In this document: one piece after another, positions 33,424 to 42,176 of the stretch
How the letters are laid out: every line of letters starts with the position of its first letter
Position numbering within the stretch: position 1 is the stretch's first letter
Assembly: GCF_009741265.1 (NCBI RefSeq)
Contig: NZ_WOWL01000001.1
Location: 3,596,001 to 3,660,000 of the forward strand
DNA: 64,000 bases
From: Pseudarthrobacter sp. GA104
GTDB lineage: Bacteria > Actinomycetota > Actinomycetes > Actinomycetales > Micrococcaceae
Direction of reading: 5' to 3'
Notes under the pieces: generated by a model
The model's database searches: none
The model's input: the letters and a program-made list of their open reading frames with translations, nothing else
What the model was told of the DNA's origin: nothing
Translations under genes and position numbers: made by a program

Positions 33424-34121
33424 TAGCGGTCCTGGGTGGAGTGGCCGGGCTTAACCCGGGGAATCTGTTGGGTGCGGGGATTCCGCTGGCGGTCACGCTG
33501 TTCCTTCAGTTTTTCCCTGATTTTGTCGCGCGGGGATTCGTGCTGCGCCTGCCCGGCGGGATCATGGGTCCGAAGCTCTTCCTGGGCTTCCAGCATGTCT
33601 TCCAGCAGGGAGCGCAGTTCGGCACGGACGTAGTCGCGCGTGGCAACCTCGCGGAGCGCAATCCGCAGGGACGCGAGCTCCCGGGTCAGGTACTCGGTGT
33701 CTGACAGGTTGCGTTCGGCCCGCTGGCGGTCCTGCTGGAGCGAGACGCGGTCGCGGTCGTCCTGGCGGTTCTGTGCCAGGAGCAGCAGAGGTGCGGCGTA
33801 GGAGGCCTGCAGGGACAACATCAGCGTCAGCAGGGTGAAACCGAGGGCGCGGGAATCGAACTGCCACTCGAGCGGCGCCCAAGTGTTCCAGGCCAGCCAG
33901 ATCACCACGAAGACGGTCATGTAGACAAGGAACTGCGGCGTGCCCATGAAGCGGGCGAAGCCTTCCGTGGCATGGCCGAAGGCATCGGGGTCCGGGGAGA
34001 ACTTGGGCAGGATCCGCTGGCGGCCGCTGAGCGGCGTGTCCAGGCTGCCCTTTGACGCGGTCTTGGCCGGCATCCGCTGGTTGGGGTTCTTGGGAGCGCT
34101 GCTGTCAGCCAATACGGCCAC
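33423..34121 (-). CDS. DUF1003 membrane protein
   Basis: 232 aa. The DUF1003 core has two helices: FLVYMTVFVVIWLAWNTWAP and LGFTLLTLMLSLQASYAAPL, then LLLAQNRQDDRDRVSLQQDR and a long charged C-terminal coiled coil. Function unknown. The GTG at 34119-34121 was chosen because AGAAGG lies 5 bases upstream; a TTG one codon earlier is possible. The start overlaps the end of the MgtE_N/CBS gene by 17 bases and the stop overlaps mrp, so the three form a tight operon conserved in actinobacteria. Confidence 0.85.
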   Translation of the reverse strand: MAVLADSSAPKNPNQRMPAKTASKGSLDTPLSGRQRILPKFSPDPDAFGHATEGFARFMGTPQFLVYMTVFVVIWLAWNTWAPLEWQFDSRALGFTLLTLMLSLQASYAAPLLLLAQNRQDDRDRVSLQQDRQRAERNLSDTEYLTRELASLRIALREVATRDYVRAELRSLLEDMLEAQEELRTHDPAGQAQHESPRDKIREKLKEQRDRQRNPRTQQIPRVKPGHSTQDR

Positions 34122-35388
34122 CAAGCCTTCTTATCGGGGCTTCGCCGTCATGGGCTCGCCAGTCATCCGGCAACAGATGATCCAAAACGTCATCAACAGT
34201 CACCGCCCCCACAAGCCGGCCGGCGTCATTGACCACAGGGAGGGAGTTCAGGTTGTAGGTAGCCAGGGTCCTGGCGACTTCACTGATGTGCGCCTGGTCC
34301 GACAGCGGCTCGAGGTTCTTGTCCACCAGGTTGCCGAGAGGTTCGAACGGCGGGAACCTGAGCAGCTGCTGGATGTGGACCACGCCCAGGAAACGGCCGG
34401 TGGGCGTCTCCAGCGGGGGCCTGGCAATGAAGATGGAGGAGGCCAGCGCGGGGGAGAGTTCCTCGCGCCGGACATGCGCCAGGGCCTCGGCCACAGTGGC
34501 TTCGGGCGGCAGGATGACCGGCACCGGGGTCATGAGGCCGCCGGCGGTGTCTTCGTCGTATTCCAGCAGGCGCCGGACGTCCTCTGCGCCTTCGGGCTCC
34601 ATCAGCTGGAGCAGCTCTTCGGCCTGGGCGGAAGGGAGTTCGCCGAGGAGGTCGGCGGCGTCGTCGGGATCCATCTCCTCCAGCACGTCGGCGGCGCGCT
34701 GGACGTCCAGGGCAGACAGGATCTCCACCTGGTCGTCCTCCGGAAGTTCCTGCAGGACGTCTGCCAGGCGCTCATCCTGCAGTTCGCTCGCCACTTCGAA
34801 ACGGCGTTTATCGCTCATTTCCTGCAGGGCCTCGGCGAAGTCCGCGGGTTTGAGGTCTTCATGGTTGGCCACGAACTGGGTGGCAGCCTGCGGCTCGGTG
34901 CGCGCGCCCTGGAGGGCGTCAGCCCAGTCGATGATCAGGGTCTCGTTGCGGCGGAGCCGGCTCAGGGGGGAAAGGGAATGGCCGCGCCGGACAAAGAGCT
35001 TGCTGACGAACCAGTCCCCGGAACGGGTCTGGTCCATGGCAATGTCCTCAATCGTGGCATCGCCGCTTCCGTCCCGGAGCGTGACGCGTCGGTCGAACAT
35101 TTCGGCCACCACCAGGGTTTCGGCGCCGCGCTGCTCAAAGCGGCGGAGGTTGACCAGTCCGGTGCAGATGATCTGCGTCTGGTCGATGGAGGTGATCCGG
35201 GTCATGGGCACGAACACGCGCTTCTTGCCGGGAACTTCGACGACGATGCCCACCACGTGCGGAGCGCCCTGGGTTCCACGGGACAGCACAACAACATCGC
35301 GCAGCCGGCCCAGCCGGTCGCCCAGCGGGTCGAAGACGTCGAGGCCCAGAAGGCGCGCCACGAAGACGCGGGTAGGAGTTGTGCTCAC
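34105..35388 (-). CDS. MgtE N-terminal domain and CBS-pair protein without membrane channel
   Basis: 427 aa from a GTG. Order: PRC-barrel-like N-terminus (VFDPLGDRLGRLRDVVVLSR), MgtE_N superhelix at about 190-295 (repeats such as LADVLQELPEDDQVEILSAL), then two CBS motifs at about 310-415 (AVTVDDVLDHLLPDDW near the end). The five-helix magnesium channel of true MgtE is absent, so it is a soluble regulator or sensor, not a transporter. It matches Rv1232c in layout and position. It is divergent from the gene at 35466. Confidence 0.9.
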   Translation of the reverse strand: MSTTPTRVFVARLLGLDVFDPLGDRLGRLRDVVVLSRGTQGAPHVVGIVVEVPGKKRVFVPMTRITSIDQTQIICTGLVNLRRFEQRGAETLVVAEMFDRRVTLRDGSGDATIEDIAMDQTRSGDWFVSKLFVRRGHSLSPLSRLRRNETLIIDWADALQGARTEPQAATQFVANHEDLKPADFAEALQEMSDKRRFEVASELQDERLADVLQELPEDDQVEILSALDVQRAADVLEEMDPDDAADLLGELPSAQAEELLQLMEPEGAEDVRRLLEYDEDTAGGLMTPVPVILPPEATVAEALAHVRREELSPALASSIFIARPPLETPTGRFLGVVHIQQLLRFPPFEPLGNLVDKNLEPLSDQAHISEVARTLATYNLNSLPVVNDAGRLVGAVTVDDVLDHLLPDDWRAHDGEAPIRRLGGRIG

Positions 35389-35465
35389 TCCTACAGGCTA
35401 CCGAGTCTGCTCTCTTTTAGCTGAATTTACAGGCAGCACACATGCGCATGGGCAAGAATGGGGGT

Positions 35466-36371
35466 ATGGCAAACATATTTGGTGCTCCCAAGGCCGGCGG
35501 GCCCGGCGGAATGGACGAGTCCCGGGCCGTCCCCGCCGGCGACACCGTGGGTTCCTACACCTCCTACCTGGATGCCCAGAAGGCCGTGGATTACCTCGCG
35601 GACCAGCAGTTCCCGGTGCACATGGTGTCCATCGTGGGCAACGAGCTGAAGATGGTGGAGCGGGTTACCGGGCGCCTGAGCTATCCCCGGGTTGCCCTGT
35701 CCGGAGCGCTGAGCGGCATGTGGTTCGGCCTGTTCGTTGGCGTCATGCTCTCCTTCTTCGCACCGTCACCGGGGTACTTCTCCATCCTCACGTCGGTGCT
35801 GATGGGCGCGGCGTTCTTTATGCTCTTCGGCATCGTCACCTACGCCATGCAGCGGGGCAAGCGCGACTTCACCTCCACCAGCCAGGTGGTGGCCACCAGC
35901 TACGACGTCGTGGTGTCGCCGGAAGCCGCACACGAGGCGCGCCGGCTCCTTCAGCAGCTGCCCATGACGCGCTCGGACGCGGCGGCCGGCGGGGGACCGT
36001 ACACCCAGCGTGACTTCCAGGGCCAGCCGTACCAGCCCCCGCAGCCGGGCCAGGCGCCCGCCCGTCCCTCGGGATGGAGTGACCCCTATGGCCAGTCTTC
36101 CGCAGGTTCATCCGCGCAGGAGCAGGCCGGTGACCACGCCGGCGCCGGGCCGCGCCAGGACGCCGCCGTCCAGGAGCAGCCGGCCCCGGCACGGGCTGTC
36201 CGGTACCCGGACCTGCCGGACGGCCGGCCCCAATATGGTGTCCGGCTGCCGCAGGGTCCCGCTGCAGGGACCGGCCAGCCCCAAGACGACCAGCACGGGG
36301 ATCACGGGCAACCCGCTGACGGGCAGCAAGACGCAGACAAACAGCAGCACCCGGGCGAGACGCGGCAGTAG
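35466..36371 (+). CDS. General stress protein-like membrane protein with Pro/Gln-rich tail
   Basis: 301 aa from the ATG at 35466 (GGGGG upstream); an in-frame ATG at 35442 is an alternative. The N-terminal YflT/GsiB-17M-like domain reads VGSYTSYLDAQKAVDYLADQ and FPVHMVSIVGNELKMVERVT. Two hydrophobic helices follow (LSGMWFGLFVGVMLSFFAPS; ILTSVLMGAAFFMLFGIVTY). The last 130 residues are low-complexity Pro, Gln, Gly and Ala and are probably disordered in the cytoplasm. Function unknown; an envelope or stress role is inferred from the family name only. Confidence 0.75.
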   Translation: MANIFGAPKAGGPGGMDESRAVPAGDTVGSYTSYLDAQKAVDYLADQQFPVHMVSIVGNELKMVERVTGRLSYPRVALSGALSGMWFGLFVGVMLSFFAPSPGYFSILTSVLMGAAFFMLFGIVTYAMQRGKRDFTSTSQVVATSYDVVVSPEAAHEARRLLQQLPMTRSDAAAGGGPYTQRDFQGQPYQPPQPGQAPARPSGWSDPYGQSSAGSSAQEQAGDHAGAGPRQDAAVQEQPAPARAVRYPDLPDGRPQYGVRLPQGPAAGTGQPQDDQHGDHGQPADGQQDADKQQHPGETRQ

Positions 36372-36417
36372 CGCACGGCCGCCTTGGTGCCACAGGCAAA
36401 CGCCGGCGCCACAGGCA

Positions 36418-36462
36418 AAAGCGGGGCTACCGGAAAATTCCTCCGGTAGCCCCGCTTTCTCT
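36418..36462. terminator. 17-bp bidirectional terminator before aminopeptidase P
   Basis: AAAGCGGGGCTACCGGA (36418-36434) pairs exactly with 36442-36458, with A bases before and TTTCT at the end. It separates two converging genes. Confidence 0.9.
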
Positions 36463-36469
36463 TGTCCGG

Positions 36470-38056
36470 CTAGGACTCTTTGGTTCCCTCGGCTTCGCGG
36501 TAGATCCCGGCCATCCAGTCCTCCACGTCCCCGGCCTTGCGCGGCAGGGCGGCGCTCAGGTTGACCGGCCCGTCGGCCGTCATCAGGATGTCGTCCTCGA
36601 TGCGGACGCCGATCCCGCGGTATTCCTCCGGAATGGCCAGGTCCTCGTTCTTGAAGTACAGGCCGGGTTCGATAGTGAACACCATGCCTTCCGTGAGGAT
36701 GCCGTCAAGGTAGAGTTCACGCTTGGCCTGGGCGCAGTCGTGGACATCGAGCCCCAGGTGGTGGCTGGTGCCGTGCGGCATCCACCGGCGGTGCTGCTGG
36801 CCCTCGGGGCTGATGGCTTCCTTTACCGTGACCGGCAGGAGTCCCCACTCGGCAAGCCGCTCAGCCAGCACCGTGGTTGCCGCAGTGTGGATGTCGCGGA
36901 ACTTCGCGCCGGGCTGCGCGGCGGCAAACCCGGCGTCGGCAGCATCCAGCACCGCTTCGTAGACCTTGCGCTGGATGTCACTGAACACGCCACTGGCGGG
37001 AAGGGTCCGCGTGATGTCTGCCGTGTACAGGGAATCTGCTTCCACTCCGGCGTCCAGGAGGAGGAGCTCGCCGGCGTGGATCTTCCCGGTGTTGCGCGTC
37101 CAGTGCAGCACGGTTGCGTTGTTGCCGGAGGCGGCGATGGTGTCGTACCCCAGCTCATTCCCGACTTCGCGCGCACGGGCGAAGAACGCGCCTTCCACCA
37201 CCCGTTCACCGCGGGCATGAGTGAGGGCGCGGGGAAGGACCTTGACCACTTCCTCGAAACCTTCAACCGTGGCGGCCACCGCGAGTTTCATCTGCTCAAT
37301 CTCCCAGCTGTCCTTCAGCAGGCGCAGTTCGGACAGGGCTTCGCTTAGCTTTTCGTCGAGGGCATCGAGGACCTCGAGGTCCAGGTTCTCCGGGTCCTTT
37401 GCCGTGTTGTAGCGGGCGGTGTCCACCAGCGCGTCGATGTTTTCGTCCACTTTCCGGACCAGGCGGATGGAAATGCCGCCGATCTCCGGGGCGCCCACAT
37501 CCTTGGTGATTGCCGTCTCGAGCTGGTCGATGTGTGCCGTCGCAAGGCCCAGGCGTGCCTCGAACTCGGCCAGCGTGGGGCGGGCGCCAATCCAGAATTC
37601 ACCCGACCGGGAGTCTGCATAGAACTGCTCTGTGTCCCTCCCGGCCAAGGGCCGGAAGTACAGCGTGGCACGGTGGTTGCCGCCGTCGTCGCCTTTCCCT
37701 TCCTCCACCGGCTCCAGGATCAGCACCGCGTCAGGCTCGTGGTCCAGGCCCAGACCGGTGAGGTGGGCAAAACCGGAGTGGGGGCGGAAACGGTAGTCGC
37801 AGTCGTTGGAGCGGACCTTCAGCGGGCCCGCGGGGATAAGCAGGCGTTCACCTTTGAACTGGCTGGAGATGGCCTTGCGCCGGGCCGCGGCGTAACCGGC
37901 CACGGCGTCGCGCTCGGGGAGTTCCTGGCGGGAGGGCGCCCAGTTGCTGGCCATGAAGGCCTTGAAGGCGTCGGAACTGGGCCGCTGGGAGCGGTTGTTG
38001 ACGCGCTCGTCCAAGGGCTGGGAAGCAGAGTTCGGGGTGTTTTCGGCATCGTTCAC
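36470..38056 (-). CDS. pepP: Aminopeptidase P family metallopeptidase
   Basis: 528-aa M24B peptidase that removes N-terminal residues before proline. An N-terminal creatinase-like domain (to about 250) is followed by the pita-bread catalytic domain. The metal ligands are seen in order: Asp in LLLDAGVEADSLYTADITRT (two Asp), His in MPHGTSHHLGLDVHD, Glu in FTIEPGLYF and Glu in GVRIEDDILMT. A GTG start follows a short low-complexity N-terminus. Alone in its transcript, divergent from the PHP gene. Confidence 0.92.
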   Translation of the reverse strand: MNDAENTPNSASQPLDERVNNRSQRPSSDAFKAFMASNWAPSRQELPERDAVAGYAAARRKAISSQFKGERLLIPAGPLKVRSNDCDYRFRPHSGFAHLTGLGLDHEPDAVLILEPVEEGKGDDGGNHRATLYFRPLAGRDTEQFYADSRSGEFWIGARPTLAEFEARLGLATAHIDQLETAITKDVGAPEIGGISIRLVRKVDENIDALVDTARYNTAKDPENLDLEVLDALDEKLSEALSELRLLKDSWEIEQMKLAVAATVEGFEEVVKVLPRALTHARGERVVEGAFFARAREVGNELGYDTIAASGNNATVLHWTRNTGKIHAGELLLLDAGVEADSLYTADITRTLPASGVFSDIQRKVYEAVLDAADAGFAAAQPGAKFRDIHTAATTVLAERLAEWGLLPVTVKEAISPEGQQHRRWMPHGTSHHLGLDVHDCAQAKRELYLDGILTEGMVFTIEPGLYFKNEDLAIPEEYRGIGVRIEDDILMTADGPVNLSAALPRKAGDVEDWMAGIYREAEGTKES

Positions 38057-38183
38057 GGCACCATCGTCTCACCAGCTCCGCGGCTGCGCGAACAGGCGGA
38101 CCACCGGCCGGGCTGGTTCTGCCGGGGCGTGTCCGCCGACGTGGGTTGCAGCAGGGCATACGCGGGGTGAACTCAAGGTCAAC

Positions 38184-38189
38184 TACTCT
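38184..38189 (+). promoter_or_regulatory. -10 box (TACTCT) of a probable leaderless promoter for the PHP gene
   Basis: TACTCT, then GGACAG, then GTG at 38196: a six-base gap, the same geometry as at dapE. Confidence 0.5.
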
Positions 38190-38195
38190 GGACAG

Positions 38196-39050
38196 GTGAG
38201 GATCGACCTGCATGCCCACTCCAATGTTTCCGACGGTACCGAGAATCCGGCAGACGTCATGGCATCCGCTGCCCGCGCCGGCCTGGACGTGATAGCGCTG
38301 ACGGACCATGACTCCACTGCCGGCTGGGACGAAGCCTCCCTGGCAGCTGTTGAACACGGTGTTGCCCTGGTACCCGGGATGGAGGTTTCCTGCCGGACGG
38401 AGGAGGGCATCAGCGTGCACCTCCTGAGCTACCTTCACGATCCGAAGCATCCGGGGCTCCTTGAGGAAATCACCAAGGCCAAGGACGCCCGGCACACCCG
38501 CGCCGAGCGGATGGTCACCCTCCTTGCCGAGGACTACCCCCTCACCTGGGACGACGTCATCCATCATGTGGCCCCCGGCGCCACCCTCGGCCGGCCCCAC
38601 ATCGCAGACGCCCTCGTGGCTGCCGGCGTCGTGGAGGACCGTTCGGAGGCCTTTGCCTCCATCCTGACCTCACGGTCGCGCTACTTCATCCAGCACTACG
38701 CACCCGCGCCGGCCATCGCCGTCGAACTGGTCCGCGCCGCCGGCGGCGTCCCGGTCTTCGCCCACCCCGTGGCGTCCTCCCGCGGACGCATCGTGGGGGA
38801 GCGCGTCTACCAGGAGATGATCGACGCCGGCCTGGCGGGCCTGGAAATCGACCACCGGGACAACCCGGAGGAGGGGCGCGGCTTCCTGCGGCGGCTCGCG
38901 GCCAAGCATGACCTGCTGATTACCGGTTCCTCGGACTACCACGGCACCGGCAAGCCCAACGTGCTGGGGGAAAACCTCACCTCACCGGACGTCCTCGCCC
39001 GGATCGAGGAACTCGGGACGGGCACCAAGGTCGTGCGCGCGGGGAAGTAA
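38196..39050 (+). CDS. PHP-domain phosphoesterase (TrpH/RNase AM type)
   Basis: 284 aa from the GTG at 38196. The PHP metal motifs are all present: DLHAHSNVSDGT, ALTDHDSTAGWDEA, GMEVSC, FAHPVASSRGR and GSSDYHGTGKP. Relatives hydrolyse 3',5'-bisphosphonucleotides and trim 5' ends of structured RNA. The longer frame upstream overlaps the pepP gene and lacks support. It is a single-gene unit by spacing. Confidence 0.88.
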   Translation: MRIDLHAHSNVSDGTENPADVMASAARAGLDVIALTDHDSTAGWDEASLAAVEHGVALVPGMEVSCRTEEGISVHLLSYLHDPKHPGLLEEITKAKDARHTRAERMVTLLAEDYPLTWDDVIHHVAPGATLGRPHIADALVAAGVVEDRSEAFASILTSRSRYFIQHYAPAPAIAVELVRAAGGVPVFAHPVASSRGRIVGERVYQEMIDAGLAGLEIDHRDNPEEGRGFLRRLAAKHDLLITGSSDYHGTGKPNVLGENLTSPDVLARIEELGTGTKVVRAGK

Positions 39051-39166
39051 CTTGCTCCCACGCATTGACTAGCAGGCAGGGCCGAGTAACCTTGCGCGTA
39101 CTGGGGGAGCGGCGCCAGCCGGTCCAGGTCTCATCGAGTCACTACCAACTGATGACGGAGAGATCG

Positions 39167-39535
39167 ATGCTGAAAAAGTCCCTTGCTGCGGCCGGCCTAG
39201 CCACAGCCTTTATGTTCGTTCCCGCAGCAGCCAACGCGCTTGACTGTATCAACGTCAGCCGGCCGCCTGCCGCGTGCGGGTCCACCTGTACTGACGGACC
39301 TATTTTGAACGGGAACTGGGCCTGGCTTCCCAGTGTCTTCGAGGGTGCTCCGGAAGTCTGGGCATTTGTCCCGCCCGGAACAGTCCAGGGGTTCGGCCTG
39401 CCCGGCGAGAAGGGCAACTTCCAGGGCGGCGAAGGCCATGCCCTACTCGTCAATGCAATCTGCGATTCCCAGGGGTCAGTACTCGTGAGCCGGCAGACGG
39501 ACCACGGGATCCAGTTGATGGAGGGCTGCCCGTAA
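39167..39535 (+). CDS. Small secreted Cys-containing protein, unknown function
   Basis: 122 aa from the ATG at 39167 (GGAGAGAT just upstream). Residues 1-22 form a Sec signal peptide ending in PAAANA, with cleavage before LDC. The mature part is about 100 residues with five or six Cys, several near the N-terminus (DCINVSRPPAACGSTC), Gly- and Trp-rich segments (NGNWAWLP), and a C-terminal Cys (LMEGCP). Disulfide-bonded and extracellular by inference. I do not recognise the family. Confidence 0.65.
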   Translation: MLKKSLAAAGLATAFMFVPAAANALDCINVSRPPAACGSTCTDGPILNGNWAWLPSVFEGAPEVWAFVPPGTVQGFGLPGEKGNFQGGEGHALLVNAICDSQGSVLVSRQTDHGIQLMEGCP

Positions 39536-39555
39536 AGCCGGTGAGGGTGAAGTAA

Positions 39556-39603
39556 GTCGCGCTAGGTGTCGTTTTGCTGGGTCAAAACGACACTTGGCGC
39601 TAC
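39556..39603. repeat. 21-bp inverted repeat with TGTCGTTTTG core
   Basis: Arms at 39556-39576 and 39583-39603 match in 18 of 21 positions, the inner 10 (TGTCGTTTTG / CAAAACGACA) perfectly, around a CTGGGT loop. It ends right at the stop of the methyltransferase gene, between converging genes. It shares its core with 17374-17421. Confidence 0.85.
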
Positions 39604-40476
39604 CTAGTTGGGCGGGAACGCGGTGAGCTCCGCGTGGGCACCCAGGCGCCTGGCCATGATGTCGATCGCCGGCTGGTTCTGGTCCACGCACACGAACTTC
39701 CGGTCCATCTTGGCCGCCACTGCACCCAGGGTCCCGGAGCCGGCAAAGAAGTCCAGGCACCAGTCTCCGGGCCTGCTTGAGGCGGCAACCACCCGGCGGA
39801 CCAGGCCCTCGGGCTTTTGCGTCGGGTATCCGGTTTTCTCCTTGCCGGTGGGGGAGACGATGGTGTGCCACCAGACGTCGGTGGGCAGTTTCCCCAGTTC
39901 GCGCTTGGCGGGCGTCACAAGGCCCGGTGCCATGTACGGCTCGCGGTCCACCTCCGCGCTGTCGAAGTGGTACTTCGCCGGGTTCTTGACATACACCAGG
40001 ATGTTGTCGTGCTTGGTGGGCCAGCGGTTCTTGGCGCGGGCTCCGTAGTCGTAGGCCCAGATGATCTCGTTCAGGAAGCACTCGCGGCCAAAGATGGCAT
40101 CCAGCATCACTTTGGCGTAGTGCACCTCGCGGTAGTCGAGGTGCAGGTAGAGGGTGCCGTCATCGGCCAGCAGGCGCCACGCTTCCACGAGCCGGGGCTC
40201 CAGGAAGGACCAGTAGTCGCTGAACGCGTCGTCATACCGGTGGAGCGCGCCCTTGATGGTGTCGTAGGAGCGCCCCTTGAATCCGACGCGGTCGCCGGCG
40301 CCGTCCGCATTGGCCACCATGGTGGTCTGCTGGCGCCGTTGGGCCCGGCCGGTGTTGAACGGCGGATCCACGTATATCAGTGTGAAGGCGCCGTCCGGCA
40401 GCGAGGGAAGGAAGTCCGCGTTGTCCGCGTGGACCACCAGGCTGCTGCCGTCCGGCGCCCAGACAGTGTCAGTCAT
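39604..40476 (-). CDS. Site-specific DNA methyltransferase, beta-class layout (N6_N4_Mtase)
   Basis: 290 aa. The catalytic motif IYVDPPFNTG comes first (about residues 34-43) and the SAM motif DFFAGSGTLGAVA comes late (about 242-254), the beta-class order for N6-adenine or N4-cytosine methylases. Also visible are LYLHLDYREVHYAKVMLD, IWAYDYGARAKNRWPTKHD and YPTQKPEGLVRRVV. No restriction enzyme gene lies nearby. The ATG is 8 bases after the stop of the DEAD-box gene, so the two look co-transcribed. The target sequence is unknown. Confidence 0.88.
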   Translation of the reverse strand: MTDTVWAPDGSSLVVHADNADFLPSLPDGAFTLIYVDPPFNTGRAQRRQQTTMVANADGAGDRVGFKGRSYDTIKGALHRYDDAFSDYWSFLEPRLVEAWRLLADDGTLYLHLDYREVHYAKVMLDAIFGRECFLNEIIWAYDYGARAKNRWPTKHDNILVYVKNPAKYHFDSAEVDREPYMAPGLVTPAKRELGKLPTDVWWHTIVSPTGKEKTGYPTQKPEGLVRRVVAASSRPGDWCLDFFAGSGTLGAVAAKMDRKFVCVDQNQPAIDIMARRLGAHAELTAFPPN

Positions 40477-40484
40477 GGAGGGGT

Positions 40485-42176
40485 TTAGGCCTCGGTGCTG
40501 CCGGGCTGCGTGGCCTTGTCGGCGCCCACTACCTCGCCGTTGCGGCGGCGGGTGCGCGTGCGGGGGCGGCGGGTGCGGGAGGGCTGCTCTGCTTCGCCTG
40601 CACCGGCGTTGGCATCACCGGCAGTGACGGGAGCTGCGGCAGGCTCGGACGTACGACGGCGGCGCTCACCTGTGCGGGCAGCGGAGTCGCCGCTGCGCCC
40701 GCCTTCGCGCTTGGCGCCGCGGTCCCGGCTGTCGCGTCCCCGGCCGTCGCGGTCGCGGGAACTGCCGGCGTCGCGGCCCCCGCGGGCGTTCTTTTTGCCC
40801 GTTTCGCCCAGGTCTTCCAGGACTTCGGCGTCAACTCCGGCCAGGGTGCGCTTGTCGCGCGGGAGCCGGCCTTTGGTGCCCTCGGGAATGTCCAGGTCTT
40901 CAAAGAGGTGCGGGGAAGACGAGTAGGTCTCCACAGGCTCCGGCACGCTCAGGCCCAGGGCCTTGTTGATCAGTCCCCAGCGGGGCATGTCGTCCCAGTC
41001 CACGAAGGTGACAGCGGTGCCCTTATTGCCGGCGCGGCCGGTCCGGCCCACGCGGTGCAGGTAGATTTTTTCGTCTTCCACGCACTGGTAGTTGATGACG
41101 TGGGTGACGTCGTCGACGTCGATGCCGCGCGCGGCGACGTCGGTTGCCACCAGGACGTCCACCTTGTTGTTGCGGAAGGCCCGGAGGGCCTGCTCGCGGG
41201 CGCCCTGGCCGAGGTCGCCGTGGATGGCGGCGGCCGCGAAGCCCCGGTCCACGAGTTCCTCGGCAACCTTGGCGGCAGTGCGTTTGGTCTTGGTGAAGAT
41301 GATGGTCCGGCCGCGGCCGCGGGCCTGCAGGATGCGGGCGACAACCTCGATCTTGTCCATGCTGTGCGCGCGGTAGATCAGCTGGCGGATATCGCGCTTG
41401 GTGAGGCCTTCATCATCCGGATCAGCAGCACGGATGTGGGTGGGCTGGGTCATGTACCGCCGGGCCATGGCAATGACGGGGCCGGGCATGGTGGCGGAGA
41501 ACAGCAGGGTCTGGCGGACCGCCGGCGTGGCCGCGATCAGGGTCTCGACGTCAGGCAGGAAGCCGAGGTCAAGCATTTCGTCGGCCTCGTCCAGGATGAC
41601 GACCTTGACGTTCTTCAGGCTCAGGTGCTTCTGCTTGAAGAGGTCGATGAGGCGCCCGGGGGTACCCACCACAACCTCCACGCCGTTCTTCAGGGCTTCC
41701 ACCTGGGGCTCGTAGGCCCGGCCGCCGTAGATGGTGGCGATGCGCGCGTTCCGCTTGCGGGATGCAGTCTGCAGGTCGTTGGCCACCTGTACCGCCAGTT
41801 CACGGGTGGGGACGATGACCAGTGCCTGCGGTGCACCCGGGACGGCAAGCTTTTCGTAGCCGGCGTCGTCCCGGCCCACTACCCGCTGCAGGGCGGGGAT
41901 GCCGAAGCCCAGGGTCTTGCCTGTGCCGGTCTTGGCCTGGCCGATGATGTCGTGTCCGGAGAGGGCAACCGGCAGGGTCATGGCCTGGATGGGGAAGGGG
42001 TGGGTAATGCCGGCGTCGGCCAGGGACTCCACGATGTCGGCGCGGACGTTGAAGTCCGCGAAGGACTTCTCCTCAATCTCGTGCGGCTTCTCGTCGGAGA
42101 TGATGGTTTCTTCGGGCTCAAGCGTTTCGGTGCCGGAGTCGTCCGTCAGAAGCTGGTGGGTATGCAATTCACTCAC
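40485..42176 (-). CDS. DEAD-box ATP-dependent RNA helicase with Arg-rich tail
   Basis: 563 aa from a GTG, ribosome site AAGGA nine bases upstream. Helicase motifs: Q motif ITHPFPIQAMTLP, Walker A AKTGTGKT, DEAD box VVILDEADEMLDLG, SAT in LLFSATMPG, and HRVGRTGRAGNKGTAVTF. The last 130 residues are Arg, Gly, Asp and Ala rich, with repeats of RDRDGRGRDSRDR type, a probable RNA-binding disordered tail. Likely in ribosome assembly, RNA decay or cold adaptation. It matches the RhlE-type gene near moeZ in mycobacteria (Rv3211 region). Confidence 0.92.
   Translation of the reverse strand: MSELHTHQLLTDDSGTETLEPEETIISDEKPHEIEEKSFADFNVRADIVESLADAGITHPFPIQAMTLPVALSGHDIIGQAKTGTGKTLGFGIPALQRVVGRDDAGYEKLAVPGAPQALVIVPTRELAVQVANDLQTASRKRNARIATIYGGRAYEPQVEALKNGVEVVVGTPGRLIDLFKQKHLSLKNVKVVILDEADEMLDLGFLPDVETLIAATPAVRQTLLFSATMPGPVIAMARRYMTQPTHIRAADPDDEGLTKRDIRQLIYRAHSMDKIEVVARILQARGRGRTIIFTKTKRTAAKVAEELVDRGFAAAAIHGDLGQGAREQALRAFRNNKVDVLVATDVAARGIDVDDVTHVINYQCVEDEKIYLHRVGRTGRAGNKGTAVTFVDWDDMPRWGLINKALGLSVPEPVETYSSSPHLFEDLDIPEGTKGRLPRDKRTLAGVDAEVLEDLGETGKKNARGGRDAGSSRDRDGRGRDSRDRGAKREGGRSGDSAARTGERRRRTSEPAAAPVTAGDANAGAGEAEQPSRTRRPRTRTRRRNGEVVGADKATQPGSTEA

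Noticed and set aside
34105..35388. Annotation as a magnesium transporter MgtE
   Set aside because: Only the N-terminal and CBS domains are present; there are no channel helices.
34286..36013. 575-residue plus-strand frame across the MgtE_N/CBS gene and the next gene
   Set aside because: Ser/Arg-rich shadow frame running through two genes on opposite strands.
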